Source: an uncultured Porphyromonadaceae bacterium
Lineage (GTDB): Bacteria; Bacteroidota; Bacteroidia; Bacteroidales; Muribaculaceae
Length of the DNA stretch: 33,419 bases
Assembly: GCA_947176915.1 (NCBI GenBank)
Contig: CAMWSM010000024.1
Span: 1-33,419 of the forward strand
Direction: 5' to 3'
Both the position numbers and the translations under genes were made by a program. Below, one piece after another: positions 1 through 9,875 of the stretch. Every line of letters begins with the position of its first letter. Position 1 is the stretch's first letter. The notes beneath the pieces were generated by a model. That model did not search any database, was not told the DNA's origin, and saw only the letters and a program-made list of their open reading frames with translations.

Positions 1-41
1 GATTGCTCCGCAATCCCGCTACGAAGCAAAAACTAATTAAA

Positions 42-293
42 ATGGACTTTTACACATACGGCAATATCGTTCGCATTCTCCGTCACGACCCCGCCAATCC
101 GGAGAAATCACTCATGGTTGACGTTAACATGGACGAAGGCACCATCCTCTCCACCTTTGACGCAAAACGTCCCTTCGATGCCGCCTTCATACAATCCTTC
201 CTCAACCTCATCACCCACTCCAAGACAGGCTTCACTCCCACAACCGACCGGGACACAATAGACAAAGCCCTCTCTATCGCGCTTCTTTCTTAG
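42..293 (+). CDS. Small hypothetical protein
   Basis: An 83-codon frame starting MDFYTYGNIVRILRHD. I chose the ATG at 42 over the in-frame one at 3, because the 13 codons before it read like non-coding sequence and 42 follows an A-rich stretch (aactaattaaa) like those before other starts here. The product is soluble-looking, with no signal peptide or membrane segment, and I do not recognise the family. It ends 64 nt before the aminotransferase gene and its base composition is richer in GC than the glycan genes that follow, so it may belong to the host backbone or be a locus leader gene. Sequence upstream of position 1 is missing. Confidence 0.5.
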   Translation: MDFYTYGNIVRILRHDPANPEKSLMVDVNMDEGTILSTFDAKRPFDAAFIQSFLNLITHSKTGFTPTTDRDTIDKALSIALLS

Positions 294-357
294 TAAGTAA
301 TAATCTTTAATATTTCTAAATAAGTTTTAATAACCTTATCTCAGAAAAAACTACAAT

Positions 358-1431
358 ATGCTAAATTTCACTGTAGGTCCGGTAATGTCTGATAATGAGG
401 TATTGGCAATAGGAGGCGAGCAAGTTCCCTATTTCCGCACTCAAGAATTCTCAGACATTGTTTTAGAAAGTGAGGCTTTGATGAAAGAATTTGTCAATGC
501 ACCAGAAGGAAGTAAGACTCTATTCATCACCGGCTCAGGAACAGCCTCCATGGAGGCAGTAGTAATGAATGTCTTTTCGAGTTATGACAGACTTCTCGTT
601 ATAGACGGAGGTTCATTTGGACACAGATTCACGCAACTTTGCAACATTCATCATATTCCCTATACTTCCATAAAACCGGAAAGAGGCAAATCTGTCACAG
701 CCGAAATGTTGGCTCCATACGAAGGGAAAGGCTACACAGGGTTATTGGTCAACCTTCACGAGACTTCGACAGGGGTGTTGTATGATGCAGAACTATTGGG
801 CAAGTTTTGCAAACGGAATAATCTCATTTTTGTGGTTGACGCAATCAGTGCTTTTCTTGCCGATGAAGTCAATATGACAAAGGATCATATAGACGTGGTC
901 ATAACAGGCTCCCAGAAAGTACTTGCCTGTGCACCCGGTATTTCAATTATTGTCCTTGATCCCAAAGCCTTGGAGAGGATCAGAGAATCTGAGACCAAGA
1001 CAATGTACTTTGACCTGAAGGACGCTCTAAAAAATGCTGAAAGAGGACAGACACCATTCACACCAGCTGTCGGTGTCATCCGCCAAATCCATCACCGCCT
1101 TAAGAAAATCAAGGAAGCCGGTGGTGTTGAATCAGAAATCAGGAATATAAAGGCTCAGGCAGAAGACTTTAGAACAAAGATAAAGGGACTTCCTTTCGAA
1201 ATTGTTTCCGAAAAAATGTCTAATGCTCTTACTCCTCTTCATCCGCTGACTGCTTCAGCTTACGATATTTTCCTTGAACTTAAAGATAATTACGGAATCT
1301 GGGTATGTCCTAATGGAGGTGATATGAAAGACACAATTTTCCGTGTAGGTCATTTCGGAGCACAAACAACAAAAGACAACGATACCCTAATCAAGGCATT
1401 TCTCTCCCTACAAATTAAAAGAATAATCTAA
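358..1431 (+). CDS. Class V PLP-dependent aminotransferase
   Basis: A 357-residue fold-type I aminotransferase of the alanine-glyoxylate / 2-aminoethylphosphonate transaminase group. The start [15 protein letters not shown] carries the family's opening GPV motif. The [13 protein letters not shown] segment binds PLP phosphate, VVDAISAF has the PLP-ring Asp (D161), and TGSQKVL holds the Schiff-base Lys (K187). Length is normal. Its stop overlaps the next start by one base (TAATG), so it is probably co-translated with the cytidylyltransferase fusion. I infer that it aminates a small keto or aldehyde compound that is then activated as a CDP derivative. No PEP mutase or phosphonopyruvate decarboxylase gene is visible, so a phosphonate product cannot be claimed. 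Confidence 0.85.
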   Translation: MLNFTVGPVMSDNEVLAIGGEQVPYFRTQEFSDIVLESEALMKEFVNAPEGSKTLFITGSGTASMEAVVMNVFSSYDRLLVIDGGSFGHRFTQLCNIHHIPYTSIKPERGKSVTAEMLAPYEGKGYTGLLVNLHETSTGVLYDAELLGKFCKRNNLIFVVDAISAFLADEVNMTKDHIDVVITGSQKVLACAPGISIIVLDPKALERIRESETKTMYFDLKDALKNAERGQTPFTPAVGVIRQIHHRLKKIKEAGGVESEIRNIKAQAEDFRTKIKGLPFEIVSEKMSNALTPLHPLTASAYDIFLELKDNYGIWVCPNGGDMKDTIFRVGHFGAQTTKDNDTLIKAFLSLQIKRII

Positions 1432-2753
1432 TGACAAAAGTCATAACATACGGCACCTATGATCTCCTTCATGAAGGACACATACGTCTCCTGAAGCGTG
1501 CCAAGGCTTTGGGGGATTACTTGATAGTAGGTATTACAGCTGACGGATTCGACTTAGCACGAGGCAAGATTAATGTAAGTCAGTCTCTGATGGAAAGAAT
1601 TGATGCGGTAAAATCCACAGGACTCGCAGACCAGATTATCGTAGAGGAGTATGAAGGTCAGAAAATAGATGATGTGCAGAAATATGGAATCGATGTCTTT
1701 ACCGTAGGATCAGACTGGGTTGGAAAATTTGATTACTTGGAAGATTATTGCAAGGTAATCTATCTTGATAGAACCGAGGGAATTTCCAGCTCCATGATTC
1801 GATCAGACTATAGAAAGATGCGTATTGGCATCATTGGAGAAGGAACTCTTGCTAATAAATTCTTTCATGAATGCCAGTTTGTAAACGGAGTGATACCCTC
1901 AGGAATATTCACAGAAAATAGCGAGAGTTTGGATAAGGAACTCCGAGAAATAAGTGTTAATTCCATCATTGACTTATTGAAACATTCTGACGCAGTATAT
2001 GTAGTTTCGATGCCCCGAAAGCATTTTTATCATTGCTGGTTAGCGTTGACTAATAATAAACATGTTTTATGCGAGTCTCCCATCTGTTTGAGAGTAAAGG
2101 ATTATGATCTTTTACAACACATAGCAAATGAGAAGGGACTTGTTCTAATGGATGGTATAAAGACAGCCTATTCATTGGCTTTTTCACGTATGATGCTGCT
2201 GATTAAAGGAGGGATAATAGGTAACATTGTGGCAATTGATACTACCTGTACCAGCCTCCTTGATAAAATTACCCCTTTCACATGGGACAGCTTAAGTTGG
2301 TGGGGACCTACTGCAATATTACCCTTTTCCTTAATTATGGGAACTGACTATAAAGACGTACAGATGGTCAAAGGTATGTCTGATGATAATCCAATCTTTG
2401 CATTATTTACCTATGGATCCTTTATTTATAACTCTGGAGTAGCGACTTTCAAGGTTGGACAAGGTGTAAAATCAGAAGGAGAAATGATTATATCTGGAAC
2501 TAAAGGATATGTCTATGTCCCCGCTCCTTGGTGGAAAACAGATTATTTTGAGATACGTTACGAAAATCCAGCTAATAATAGACGATATTTTTACCAACTC
2601 GATGGAGAAGGCATTAGGCATGAAATTCGATGTTTTTCTGATTTGATAGAGGGCAAACTTATATCCATAACTGTTTCTCCTGCGCAATCAAGGATGATTA
2701 TCTCAATATTTGAAAAATCTAATTACGCCTATAGGTTAGATAATAATACTTAA
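1431..2753 (+). CDS. TagD-like cytidylyltransferase fused to Gfo/Idh/MocA-like domain
   Basis: A 440-residue two-domain protein. Residues 1-129 are a glycerol-3-phosphate cytidylyltransferase-type domain: GTYDLLHEGHIRLLKRA contains the HxGH nucleotide-binding motif, and RTEGISSSMIR the C-terminal ISSS motif of TagD-like enzymes. Residue 130 begins MRIGIIGEGTLA, a Rossmann dinucleotide-binding start of Gfo/Idh/MocA oxidoreductases, which continues to the end with no linker. The usual EKP catalytic motif is replaced by E215-S216-P217, so the catalytic lysine is missing. The gene sits between an aminotransferase and a TagB/TagF-like transferase, which suggests that it makes a CDP-activated polyol or amino-polyol phosphate. 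The substrate is unknown. GC content falls noticeably in the second domain. Confidence 0.82.
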   Translation: MTKVITYGTYDLLHEGHIRLLKRAKALGDYLIVGITADGFDLARGKINVSQSLMERIDAVKSTGLADQIIVEEYEGQKIDDVQKYGIDVFTVGSDWVGKFDYLEDYCKVIYLDRTEGISSSMIRSDYRKMRIGIIGEGTLANKFFHECQFVNGVIPSGIFTENSESLDKELREISVNSIIDLLKHSDAVYVVSMPRKHFYHCWLALTNNKHVLCESPICLRVKDYDLLQHIANEKGLVLMDGIKTAYSLAFSRMMLLIKGGIIGNIVAIDTTCTSLLDKITPFTWDSLSWWGPTAILPFSLIMGTDYKDVQMVKGMSDDNPIFALFTYGSFIYNSGVATFKVGQGVKSEGEMIISGTKGYVYVPAPWWKTDYFEIRYENPANNRRYFYQLDGEGIRHEIRCFSDLIEGKLISITVSPAQSRMIISIFEKSNYAYRLDNNT

Positions 2754-2788
2754 ATCAAATTCATCTTTCTGTTACTTATTTAATTAAA

Positions 2789-4003
2789 ATGTTGCATAAA
2801 ATAAAATATTGTATTGGTAAAGTTCTTAGTAAATTAATCTTACTTACCACTCATAAAGAACAAAATCTGATAACTTTTATTCCTCATGGAGGTTGCGAAA
2901 CAGATGGATATAATTTTATTAATTATAAATCAGACAGTGCATTGACAATGTTCAGATATATTGCTGATAAATATGGTGATCAATATTCATATCAAATTTC
3001 TGCTGGAGATAACGAAATTGTTACTTTACAGGAAAAAGCAAAAGAAAAATTTCCTCATTTAAACATAAAAATTATTCCTCATCCCCTTATAACTAAAAGA
3101 ATATCAACAGTAATTAAATCTATTGCACAGTCGGGACACATATTCTCATCCCAGGCGCTACCTTTAGATTATGCTGTCAAAGGCCAAAATATATATTATC
3201 TTGGTTATTACGCGGGAAATTTTAAAAATGATTTTGTTGAGAAGTATAAAACTAATAGTAACCTTTATAATCTGACTCAAAAGATTTTTTTTTCACCTTC
3301 TCTCCTCTTCTCTCAACTCAATTCCATAGTCTACAACTCTCCGTTATCTAAGTTTGTCATAACTGGTTTGGTGAGGAATGACAATCTTCTAAAAAAATAT
3401 GATTGTCCTTCTCTTGACAAATGGTTAGATTCAGCGGTTGATTATAATGTGAAAAAAATTTTTCTTTATACTCCTACGCATAGGGATTATGAACAACATG
3501 TATCCTCGGAAAGGAATATTTTAGGTTTCCCAATAGATAAACATAACTTAGAATCTTTCTTAGAAAAAAACCAATGTGTTATTATTGTAAAACTACATTC
3601 CATTCAGAATAGAAAAGTAATATCATCAGACTTACCTAAAGGTATAATATTATATCAATCCAGTAAAGAATTTGGATTGACAGAGTTGTTACAAAAAGCC
3701 GATTTCCTCATATCAGATTATACCTCAACTTATTATGACTTCTTATTACTTGATAGACCAGTGCTTTTTAATTTCTATGACTTTGATAGATATAAAGCAA
3801 CAAGAGGTTTTTCTTTTGATCCTATAGAGCCAATATTAGCTGGTGAGATTTTCACAGATCAGAAATCTATGATTGAAATGATGGGAAAAGTACTCAAAGA
3901 AGATAGGTTCAAAGAAAAAAGACATTTCGTCAGAGATTTGATCTTTAAATATAAAGACGATAAAGCTGCGGAAAGAGTATATAACTATATATTCAATGAT
4001 TAG
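2789..4003 (+). CDS. CDP-glycerol glycerophosphotransferase family (TagB/TagF-like)
   Basis: 404 residues matching the Glyphos_transf family, which transfers glycerol-phosphate or other polyol-phosphate units from CDP-polyol onto a lipid-linked glycan at the inner membrane. Family marks are YTPTHRDYE (about residue 226), VIIVKLHSIQNR, and the long C-terminal signature starting DFLISDYTSTYYDFLLLDRP followed by FNFYDFDRYKATRGFSFDP. The N-terminal half is less conserved. It is the natural user of the CDP product of the preceding fusion enzyme. Its last 8 bases overlap the flippase gene. The sequence is very AT-rich. Confidence 0.85.
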   Translation: MLHKIKYCIGKVLSKLILLTTHKEQNLITFIPHGGCETDGYNFINYKSDSALTMFRYIADKYGDQYSYQISAGDNEIVTLQEKAKEKFPHLNIKIIPHPLITKRISTVIKSIAQSGHIFSSQALPLDYAVKGQNIYYLGYYAGNFKNDFVEKYKTNSNLYNLTQKIFFSPSLLFSQLNSIVYNSPLSKFVITGLVRNDNLLKKYDCPSLDKWLDSAVDYNVKKIFLYTPTHRDYEQHVSSERNILGFPIDKHNLESFLEKNQCVIIVKLHSIQNRKVISSDLPKGIILYQSSKEFGLTELLQKADFLISDYTSTYYDFLLLDRPVLFNFYDFDRYKATRGFSFDPIEPILAGEIFTDQKSMIEMMGKVLKEDRFKEKRHFVRDLIFKYKDDKAAERVYNYIFND

Positions 4004-5429
4004 GAAACTCCTATCAAATAGTCTTATATATGGACTCGCACCTAACATACCAAAGGTCGCAGCTCTTTTTATCCTCCCTTTACTCACGGCTCATCTTACT
4101 GAAGAAGATTACGGCATAGCTGGTACAATCGTTGCATATACCTTAGCACTATCAGCCTTCTCAACTTTAGGTTTTAGCGTTATCCTCCAAAACGCATTCT
4201 TTAAACAACATAATAGTTTTAAAGAACTTTGGAGCCACATCTATGGATTTTTACAATTATGGATGATTGTATTTTCTATAATACAAAGTGTAATCCTATA
4301 CTTCATAATTCCAGAACAAGCTATTATAAACAGATGGTGGATTATCCTTCTGACAAATTTCAATGGTGTCATATTGGGTCCTGCTGGCTTTATTGGGCCA
4401 CTTTACTATCAGCTTGAACAGCACCCTATCCCAATTGCAGTAAGAAGTGTAATCGGAGGATTACTTTCGTTAGCAATAAATTATATAACTATTGTAACAC
4501 TGGAAATGGGATACATGGGATGGTATATTAGCTCATTTCTTGGAACCTTCATTGTAAATATTTCCTACTGGTGGACCTTAAAATACAAGATAAACATTCG
4601 ACCAAATTATCATTTCAATAAAGAACTGGTAAAGAATAGGCTAAAAATCGCGCTACCAACAATTCCTCACTACTACAGTGTTTTCCTAATTCAAACATCT
4701 TCACGTCTCGTGATGGACTGGTTTAAGATTGGTTTAGCTACTATTGGAACCTATAACATAGCTCAACAGATAACAAGTTATGTCGAAACTGGTATAAATG
4801 CAGTAGAACGAGCTGCGGGTCCTCCAAGCATGCAAGGAATTCAAGATAACAAGGAACATGAAAGTAAAAGATTTGTCTTCCTTTTTATCTACATCACTTT
4901 TTCAATTTGCTTCCTTATAGCCTTATGGTCAAAAGAAATCTTTAATATCCTTATTAAGAATCCTCAACTTGCTTCAGCCTATCCTTACGCTGCTATTTTA
5001 ATTATGGCCTTGTGTTATAGGCCAATGTATTTTGCAGCATCCAATATATATTTTTTCTATGAAGAGACAAAGAAAATATTAAAGATAACTTTTTTTGCTG
5101 GCATTATTGCTTTTCTATTAAATTTAATCTTCATCCCTCTATATGGTTTATGGGCAGCAGTGATTATCAATTATATAACCTTCATCTATCAAGGTTATAG
5201 TGCTTTCTTTATTTTCAATACTTTTAAAAAATATTCTAAGATCACTTATCCATGGCTGTCTGTTCTAATACTTCAAATGGGATTAACATTCCTAGCTTTC
5301 TCTCTTTTAGAATCACCTATTATCTATAAGATAGTTTCATCAAGTATATTTTTAATTAGTATCATTTGTATTGGATTCTTTTTCTTTAAAATAAGAAAGA
5401 ATGAAAATTATCAGAGGCTTAGTAAATAA
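3996..5429 (+). CDS. Wzx-type polysaccharide flippase
   Basis: A 477-residue, strongly hydrophobic protein with roughly a dozen membrane segments spread over its whole length, of the MATE/polysaccharide transport (Wzx, RfbX-like) type. The N-terminus [20 protein letters not shown] resembles the usual first helix of such flippases, with helix-breaking charged loops following. Its role would be to flip the undecaprenyl-linked repeat unit to the periplasm. It overlaps the gene before by 8 bases and the next by 29, indicating tight translational linkage. No TagGH-type ABC exporter is present, so export here is Wzx/Wzy-like. Confidence 0.88.
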   Translation: MIRKLLSNSLIYGLAPNIPKVAALFILPLLTAHLTEEDYGIAGTIVAYTLALSAFSTLGFSVILQNAFFKQHNSFKELWSHIYGFLQLWMIVFSIIQSVILYFIIPEQAIINRWWIILLTNFNGVILGPAGFIGPLYYQLEQHPIPIAVRSVIGGLLSLAINYITIVTLEMGYMGWYISSFLGTFIVNISYWWTLKYKINIRPNYHFNKELVKNRLKIALPTIPHYYSVFLIQTSSRLVMDWFKIGLATIGTYNIAQQITSYVETGINAVERAAGPPSMQGIQDNKEHESKRFVFLFIYITFSICFLIALWSKEIFNILIKNPQLASAYPYAAILIMALCYRPMYFAASNIYFFYEETKKILKITFFAGIIAFLLNLIFIPLYGLWAAVIINYITFIYQGYSAFFIFNTFKKYSKITYPWLSVLILQMGLTFLAFSLLESPIIYKIVSSSIFLISIICIGFFFFKIRKNENYQRLSK

Positions 5430-5928
5430 TTTAATCGTTCATATTCATTCACTAAAAAGAAGAATATGGACAAGCCGACTAAAACGCAAAGCAATGGAAT
5501 ATACTGAACCAGTTTATGTCGGAGGTCCAAGTATTTTTTCTGGTGAAATATACTTAGGTAAAAATTGTAACTTTAATGGCATGATTATTGCCGGAGAAGG
5601 GATTGTTAGAATAGGTAACAATTTTCACTCAGGCGTTGAATGCATGATGATTACTCAGAATCACGACTATAATGATGGGAATGCAATCCCTTATGGAGAT
5701 AAGTATCACTTAAAACAAATAGAAATTGGAGATAATGTTTGGATAGGCAATCGTGTTACACTAATAGGAGATTTAAAAATTGGTGAAGGTGCAATAGTGG
5801 CTGCTGGATCAGTTGTAGTTAAAGATGTTCCTCCTTTAGCAATTGTAGGTGGCAATCCTGCAAAAGTAATCAAATACCGGAATAAAGATCATTATTATAA
5901 ATTGAAAGAGCAAAAAATGTTTCATTAG
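5401..5928 (+). CDS. Hexapeptide-repeat acyltransferase (first of three)
   Basis: 175 residues with left-handed beta-helix hexapeptide repeats ([48 protein letters not shown]) and the standard acetyltransferase ending [19 protein letters not shown] probably contributes the active-site His of WbbJ/NodL-like O-acetyltransferases. It most likely O-acetylates a sugar of the glycan using acetyl-CoA. The start at 5401 lies inside the flippase gene. A later start (ATGGAATATACTG, 5492) would still keep the helix but lose an amphipathic N-terminal segment. Confidence 0.85.
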   Translation: MKIIRGLVNNLIVHIHSLKRRIWTSRLKRKAMEYTEPVYVGGPSIFSGEIYLGKNCNFNGMIIAGEGIVRIGNNFHSGVECMMITQNHDYNDGNAIPYGDKYHLKQIEIGDNVWIGNRVTLIGDLKIGEGAIVAAGSVVVKDVPPLAIVGGNPAKVIKYRNKDHYYKLKEQKMFH

Positions 5929-5954
5929 TATTCATTCTAAAAAATTCCTCAACA

Positions 5955-6620
5955 ATGAAAAGTGGAGTTCTGCTAACATTAAGAGTTATCATCAAATCCT
6001 TCTTCTTTAATTTGAAATTGTTCTCATTAAGGACAGCTTTTCATTTTCCAATTCTTCTGTATCCCAATTTCAAGATAAAGGGTATAAAGAGTAAAAGTAA
6101 CAAAATAATTATAAAAGATAATACTAAAAGAATTGTTTTCGGAGGTGCGCCTTCTTTAGGATTGCCGAGCGTGTCAAGTGGAGGGATAATTTTGGGAGAA
6201 AATGCTAAACTAATTCTGAATGGAGGCATTTATATATCTCAAGGAACATCCTTAAGGATAGAAGAAGGCGCTTCCATTGAGATAGGAAAAAATACTTATA
6301 TCAATGGGAATTGTTATTTACGAAGCAATAATAAGATAACAATAGGTAACGACTGTCTGATTGGTTGGAATGTATTGATTAACACTACAGATGGTCATCA
6401 TCTATTTATAGACGGAAAAGAAAGTTTATGTTCAAGATCCATTGTTATAGGTAATCATTGTTGGATTGGGAATAATTCCTGCATTTCCAAAGGAACAACT
6501 ATGGCTGATAATTGTATATTAGCTCAGTACAGCTTATTAAATAAAGATTTTGACCCAAATCATCTTCTTGGTGGTATTCCGGCCAAAATAATTAAAAATA
6601 ATGTAACTTGGAAAAAATAA
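5955..6620 (+). CDS. Hexapeptide-repeat acyltransferase (second of three)
   Basis: A 221-residue acyltransferase with a long, basic and hydrophobic N-terminal extension (about 60 residues), then a glycine-rich strand region and hexapeptide repeats (ITIGNDCLIGWNVLINTTDGHH, IVIGNHCWIGNNSCISKGT). TTDGHH supplies a probable catalytic His, and LLGGIPAKIIKNN is the usual C-terminal cap. It is placed between another acyltransferase and a GT4 enzyme, one base from the latter, so it is part of the same operon. Donor (acetyl or another acyl) and acceptor cannot be told from sequence. Confidence 0.83.
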   Translation: MKSGVLLTLRVIIKSFFFNLKLFSLRTAFHFPILLYPNFKIKGIKSKSNKIIIKDNTKRIVFGGAPSLGLPSVSSGGIILGENAKLILNGGIYISQGTSLRIEEGASIEIGKNTYINGNCYLRSNNKITIGNDCLIGWNVLINTTDGHHLFIDGKESLCSRSIVIGNHCWIGNNSCISKGTTMADNCILAQYSLLNKDFDPNHLLGGIPAKIIKNNVTWKK

Positions 6621-6621
6621 T

Positions 6622-7776
6622 ATGAAATTTCTATCTCTCACTACAGATCCAACAGGAGGAGGTTCCTCAAAGTCTCTCCTTTACCTTTTACAAGGGTTAA
6701 AAGATAAAGGGTGGGAGATAAGGATGGTTTTACCTAAAAAAGATTGGCTATCTGATCAACTTGAAAAGATTAATATAAAATATGATATTAATCCTTATTT
6801 ATATCTAAGTATTTGGCCACCAACTCAATCTCTATTTGATTATATTCTGTATCTCCCCCGTTTGATAAAGTATAGATGGTTCTCGTTTAAAGCAAAACGT
6901 AATTTAACTCTTTCAGTACATCGTTTCTCTCCTGACTTAATACATTCCAATGTTTCAGTTGTTGACACTGGATACAAAGTAGCCAAAAAATTGAATATCC
7001 CCCACATTTTCCACATTCGAGAATACGGTATAGAGGATTTCAATTTCCATTTCTATCCTTCTGAAAATAGGAAAAGAGAATTTCTAAAAGATAGTTATTC
7101 CATTTGTATCACTGAGGATTTAAAAAGACATTTTGATTTAGATTCTAGAAATAAAGTTATTTATAATGGAATTCGCATAAAAAGACAAACATTCCCTACC
7201 CACAAAGAACATCAGGATTATTTCCTATTCGTTGGCATGTTAACAAAGAAAAAAGGAATTTTTGACTTATTATACTCATATAAAAAATATATTGACAATG
7301 GTGGTAAATATAAATTAATTATAGCGGGTCCGTACCTTCCTAAGGATTATCTTGAATTATCATCAATGATCAAAGAATTCCATTTAACTAACAAAATTGA
7401 TATTTTAGGTTCGCGGACAGATATTGATTCATTGATGCAAAATGCAGCTGCTATTATCGTTCCATCTTATAAGGAAGCATTTGGTAGAGTATTGGCCGAA
7501 GGAATGTTTAATCAATGTGTCATAATCGGCAGGAATACTGGAGGATTAAAGGAACAATTCGATATCGGTCTAAGAAGTGAACAAAAGGAAATTGGTTTTA
7601 GATTCAATAATACAAGGGAATTGACCGAAATAATGTTGACTACTGAGAATTTGACTGAAGAAGAAAGATTCCAATTAACCGAGGCTGCCCTTCAAGTAGC
7701 AAATAAGTTTTTTTCAATCGAGAGTAATATCGAATTAACCGACGAGTTTTTTAAAAACATAACAAATGATCGCTAA
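6622..7776 (+). CDS. GT4-family glycosyltransferase
   Basis: 384 residues with GT-B fold features. The N-terminal domain begins MKFLSLTTDPTGGGSSKSLL, a glycine-rich donor/acceptor loop. The C-terminal domain has FVGMLTKKKGIFDLL and the EX7E-like signature KEAFGRVLAEGM (about residue 285), which binds the nucleotide sugar in retaining GT4 enzymes. It should add one sugar to the lipid-linked repeat unit on the cytoplasmic face. It overlaps the following GT2 gene by 11 bases. The sugar specificity is unknown. Confidence 0.87.
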   Translation: MKFLSLTTDPTGGGSSKSLLYLLQGLKDKGWEIRMVLPKKDWLSDQLEKINIKYDINPYLYLSIWPPTQSLFDYILYLPRLIKYRWFSFKAKRNLTLSVHRFSPDLIHSNVSVVDTGYKVAKKLNIPHIFHIREYGIEDFNFHFYPSENRKREFLKDSYSICITEDLKRHFDLDSRNKVIYNGIRIKRQTFPTHKEHQDYFLFVGMLTKKKGIFDLLYSYKKYIDNGGKYKLIIAGPYLPKDYLELSSMIKEFHLTNKIDILGSRTDIDSLMQNAAAIIVPSYKEAFGRVLAEGMFNQCVIIGRNTGGLKEQFDIGLRSEQKEIGFRFNNTRELTEIMLTTENLTEEERFQLTEAALQVANKFFSIESNIELTDEFFKNITNDR

Positions 7777-8662
7777 CTCAATAGATGTTTCTGTTATTAT
7801 TGTTAATTATAATACCTGCGACCTCACTCGTAAATGTATTGAGAGTATTTTTAAATATACTAATGGTCTATCTTATGAAATAATTCTAGTTGATAATGCT
7901 TCAACAGACCAAAGTAAAAGCATATTTGAAAAAGATAATAAAATTAGATATTTCTATTCAAATATAAATTTAGGATTTGGCAAAGCAAATAATATTGGGG
8001 TTGAATATTCTTCTGGTAAATATTTATTCTTTCTGAATAGCGATGCCTTTCTTACATCAAATGCCATTCTACAATTTTTTAATGATTGTGAAAGAAACCC
8101 CCAAATAGGAGCTTTAGGAGGTCAATTAATTTGGCCGGACGGTTCTAATCAAACATCATATTTTGATTTTCCTTCTCTTAAAAATATATTCTTGGAATGT
8201 TTAGGACTGTATCGACCTAAACAGTCGGAAAGTCAAAATAACTCCAATATTATTTTACTTTCAAATCAATTCGTTTCTGGGGCTGATTTATTTATGCCTA
8301 AGAAAATATTTTTGAAACTTGGTGGCTTTTACCCCGGATTCTTTTTATATTATGAAGAAACTGATCTCCAATATCATGTTTTTAATTCCAATAGTCAAAT
8401 AGCTTTTGATTCTCGAATAAAAATCGTCCATTACAACGGAGGATCACAAAACACTACTAAAAAGTTTCCTTTAGCAAAACGTAGAGAAATCTTTGCTAAA
8501 AAATTGAGAATATTTAATGATAGTAGAATTATCTATTTTAGAAGGAATGTTTCCGGCAGCTTATTCATTTTACGTTGCATACTCTCTTTTGGAGTATTAA
8601 TTAGGATTAATAGGGTATTAGGATATTTCAAGGAGTTAGTAAAAAACGTTTGGAAACATTAA
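7766..8662 (+). CDS. GT2-family glycosyltransferase
   Basis: 298 residues, inverting GT-A fold, rhamnosyltransferase-like. DVSVIIVNYNTCDLTRKCIE is the classic GT2 start, EIILVDNASTD the nucleotide-binding Asp loop, and FLNSDAFL the DxD-equivalent position (NSDA). FYPGFFLYYEETDLQYHVF carries the conserved ETD acceptor/catalytic region. Its length fits WbbL-type enzymes. It overlaps the preceding GT4 and lies 7 nt before the polymerase gene. Confidence 0.88.
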   Translation: MIANSIDVSVIIVNYNTCDLTRKCIESIFKYTNGLSYEIILVDNASTDQSKSIFEKDNKIRYFYSNINLGFGKANNIGVEYSSGKYLFFLNSDAFLTSNAILQFFNDCERNPQIGALGGQLIWPDGSNQTSYFDFPSLKNIFLECLGLYRPKQSESQNNSNIILLSNQFVSGADLFMPKKIFLKLGGFYPGFFLYYEETDLQYHVFNSNSQIAFDSRIKIVHYNGGSQNTTKKFPLAKRREIFAKKLRIFNDSRIIYFRRNVSGSLFILRCILSFGVLIRINRVLGYFKELVKNVWKH

Positions 8663-8669
8663 GACCTAT

Positions 8670-9875
8670 ATGAAGGATTTTTATAAGCCTGGAAAAACAG
8701 ATTCCATTCTTTGGCTCTGCTTTACACTATGGCTAATAATTGATACTATAACCGGCTACTTCTTAAATTCCGGTATATCCTTCCCTCTTTCACAAGGATT
8801 CAAGATCCTCATCCTTTTATTATTAATTATCCGGATTATTAAGAAAGGCATTTATCTTAAACTAACTGTATTCTTACTTTTATATATCTCAATTTTTATA
8901 GTTGTCCTTTCTTTACATGAACGCGCTATCTTACCTACATTTTCACATCTTACCAAATTAATATCTACTTTATATCTTTACATTTACTTTTGTATTGGAA
9001 TAGATATTTGGCACTCAGGTTATATTTATAAGTCGTATAAAATCCTTAAAATAGCATTCATTATTGTTGGACTTAATATCGCTCTTGGTATATTTGGAAT
9101 AGGTTTCCACACATATCCAGATGAACAAGTAGGGTATAAAGGTTTCTTTTTTGCAGGTAACGAATTAGGAGGTGTTATTGTAGCAGTACTGCCCTTTATG
9201 CAATATGTTATCTTTAAAAATGCGTCTTTAAAGCATTATATTATAATATCCTCTATAATTCTTTTTTTATCTGTTATTCTAGGTACTAAATCAGTATTAA
9301 TAATATGTTTCCTAACCTCTTTTATAGTACCTTGGTTATTGGGTAACAAAAAAATGAAACGTAGGATTCTGTTATTTGCCGTTATCATTGGCACACCAGT
9401 TCTCTCTTATCTTATTCTTAAAATGATTCAATCAGAGAGTGAATTATTTTTAAAACTTGCCTATTCTTATAATACCAATGGTATATTAGGATTGATTTTT
9501 TCTGGTAGAGATGAATTTTTATTGACCCGAGGAAGTGACTATTATAATGGTGATTTATTCACATTATTATTTGGATTAGGGGAAAATATTACCGTTGAAA
9601 TGGATCCTTTTGACTCATTGCTAAATTATGGAATTATAGGATTCTTTACAAACATATTTATCTTTCTTTTCCTACTTAAGAGGGCATATAAGTGTAAGTA
9701 TAACAATACTTTTGTTCGAATCCTAATTTTTCAAAATTGGCTAACTCTTTTCATGGCAATAATTGCAGGGCATATACTATATTCCAGTATGGCTGGATTA
9801 TACATTGCTTTGACAAATTCTTTTGCCTTAATAAAATCAAAATCACCATGTCTAATCAATCTCAGAAAATATTAG
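8670..9875 (+). CDS. Wzy-type O-antigen/capsule polymerase
   Basis: A 401-residue integral membrane protein with about ten to eleven hydrophobic segments and one larger periplasmic-type loop around FSGRDEFLLTRGSDYYNGD (about residues 285-303), in the place where Wzy/O-antigen ligase family proteins carry their functional loop. Sequence conservation in this family is low, so the assignment rests on topology, on the SGRDE loop and on its place beside Wzx and glycosyltransferases. It would polymerise repeat units in the periplasm. It overlaps the next gene by 28 bases. Confidence 0.78.
   Translation: MKDFYKPGKTDSILWLCFTLWLIIDTITGYFLNSGISFPLSQGFKILILLLLIIRIIKKGIYLKLTVFLLLYISIFIVVLSLHERAILPTFSHLTKLISTLYLYIYFCIGIDIWHSGYIYKSYKILKIAFIIVGLNIALGIFGIGFHTYPDEQVGYKGFFFAGNELGGVIVAVLPFMQYVIFKNASLKHYIIISSIILFLSVILGTKSVLIICFLTSFIVPWLLGNKKMKRRILLFAVIIGTPVLSYLILKMIQSESELFLKLAYSYNTNGILGLIFSGRDEFLLTRGSDYYNGDLFTLLFGLGENITVEMDPFDSLLNYGIIGFFTNIFIFLFLLKRAYKCKYNNTFVRILIFQNWLTLFMAIIAGHILYSSMAGLYIALTNSFALIKSKSPCLINLRKY

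Noticed and set aside
293..358. An invertible capsule promoter as in Bacteroides
   Set aside because: I found no pair of inverted repeats flanking a promoter before the glycan genes, and no invertase gene in the window. The upstream side is cut off, so it cannot be fully excluded.
358..4003. A 2-aminoethylphosphonate pathway
   Set aside because: The transaminase type would allow it, but no PEP mutase or phosphonopyruvate decarboxylase is visible and the cytidylyltransferase is TagD-like rather than PntC-like.
9737..9847. Upstream start for the second GT4 gene
   Set aside because: The extra 37 codons lie entirely within the polymerase gene and do not resemble a GT4 N-terminus. The ATG at 9848 gives a standard start.
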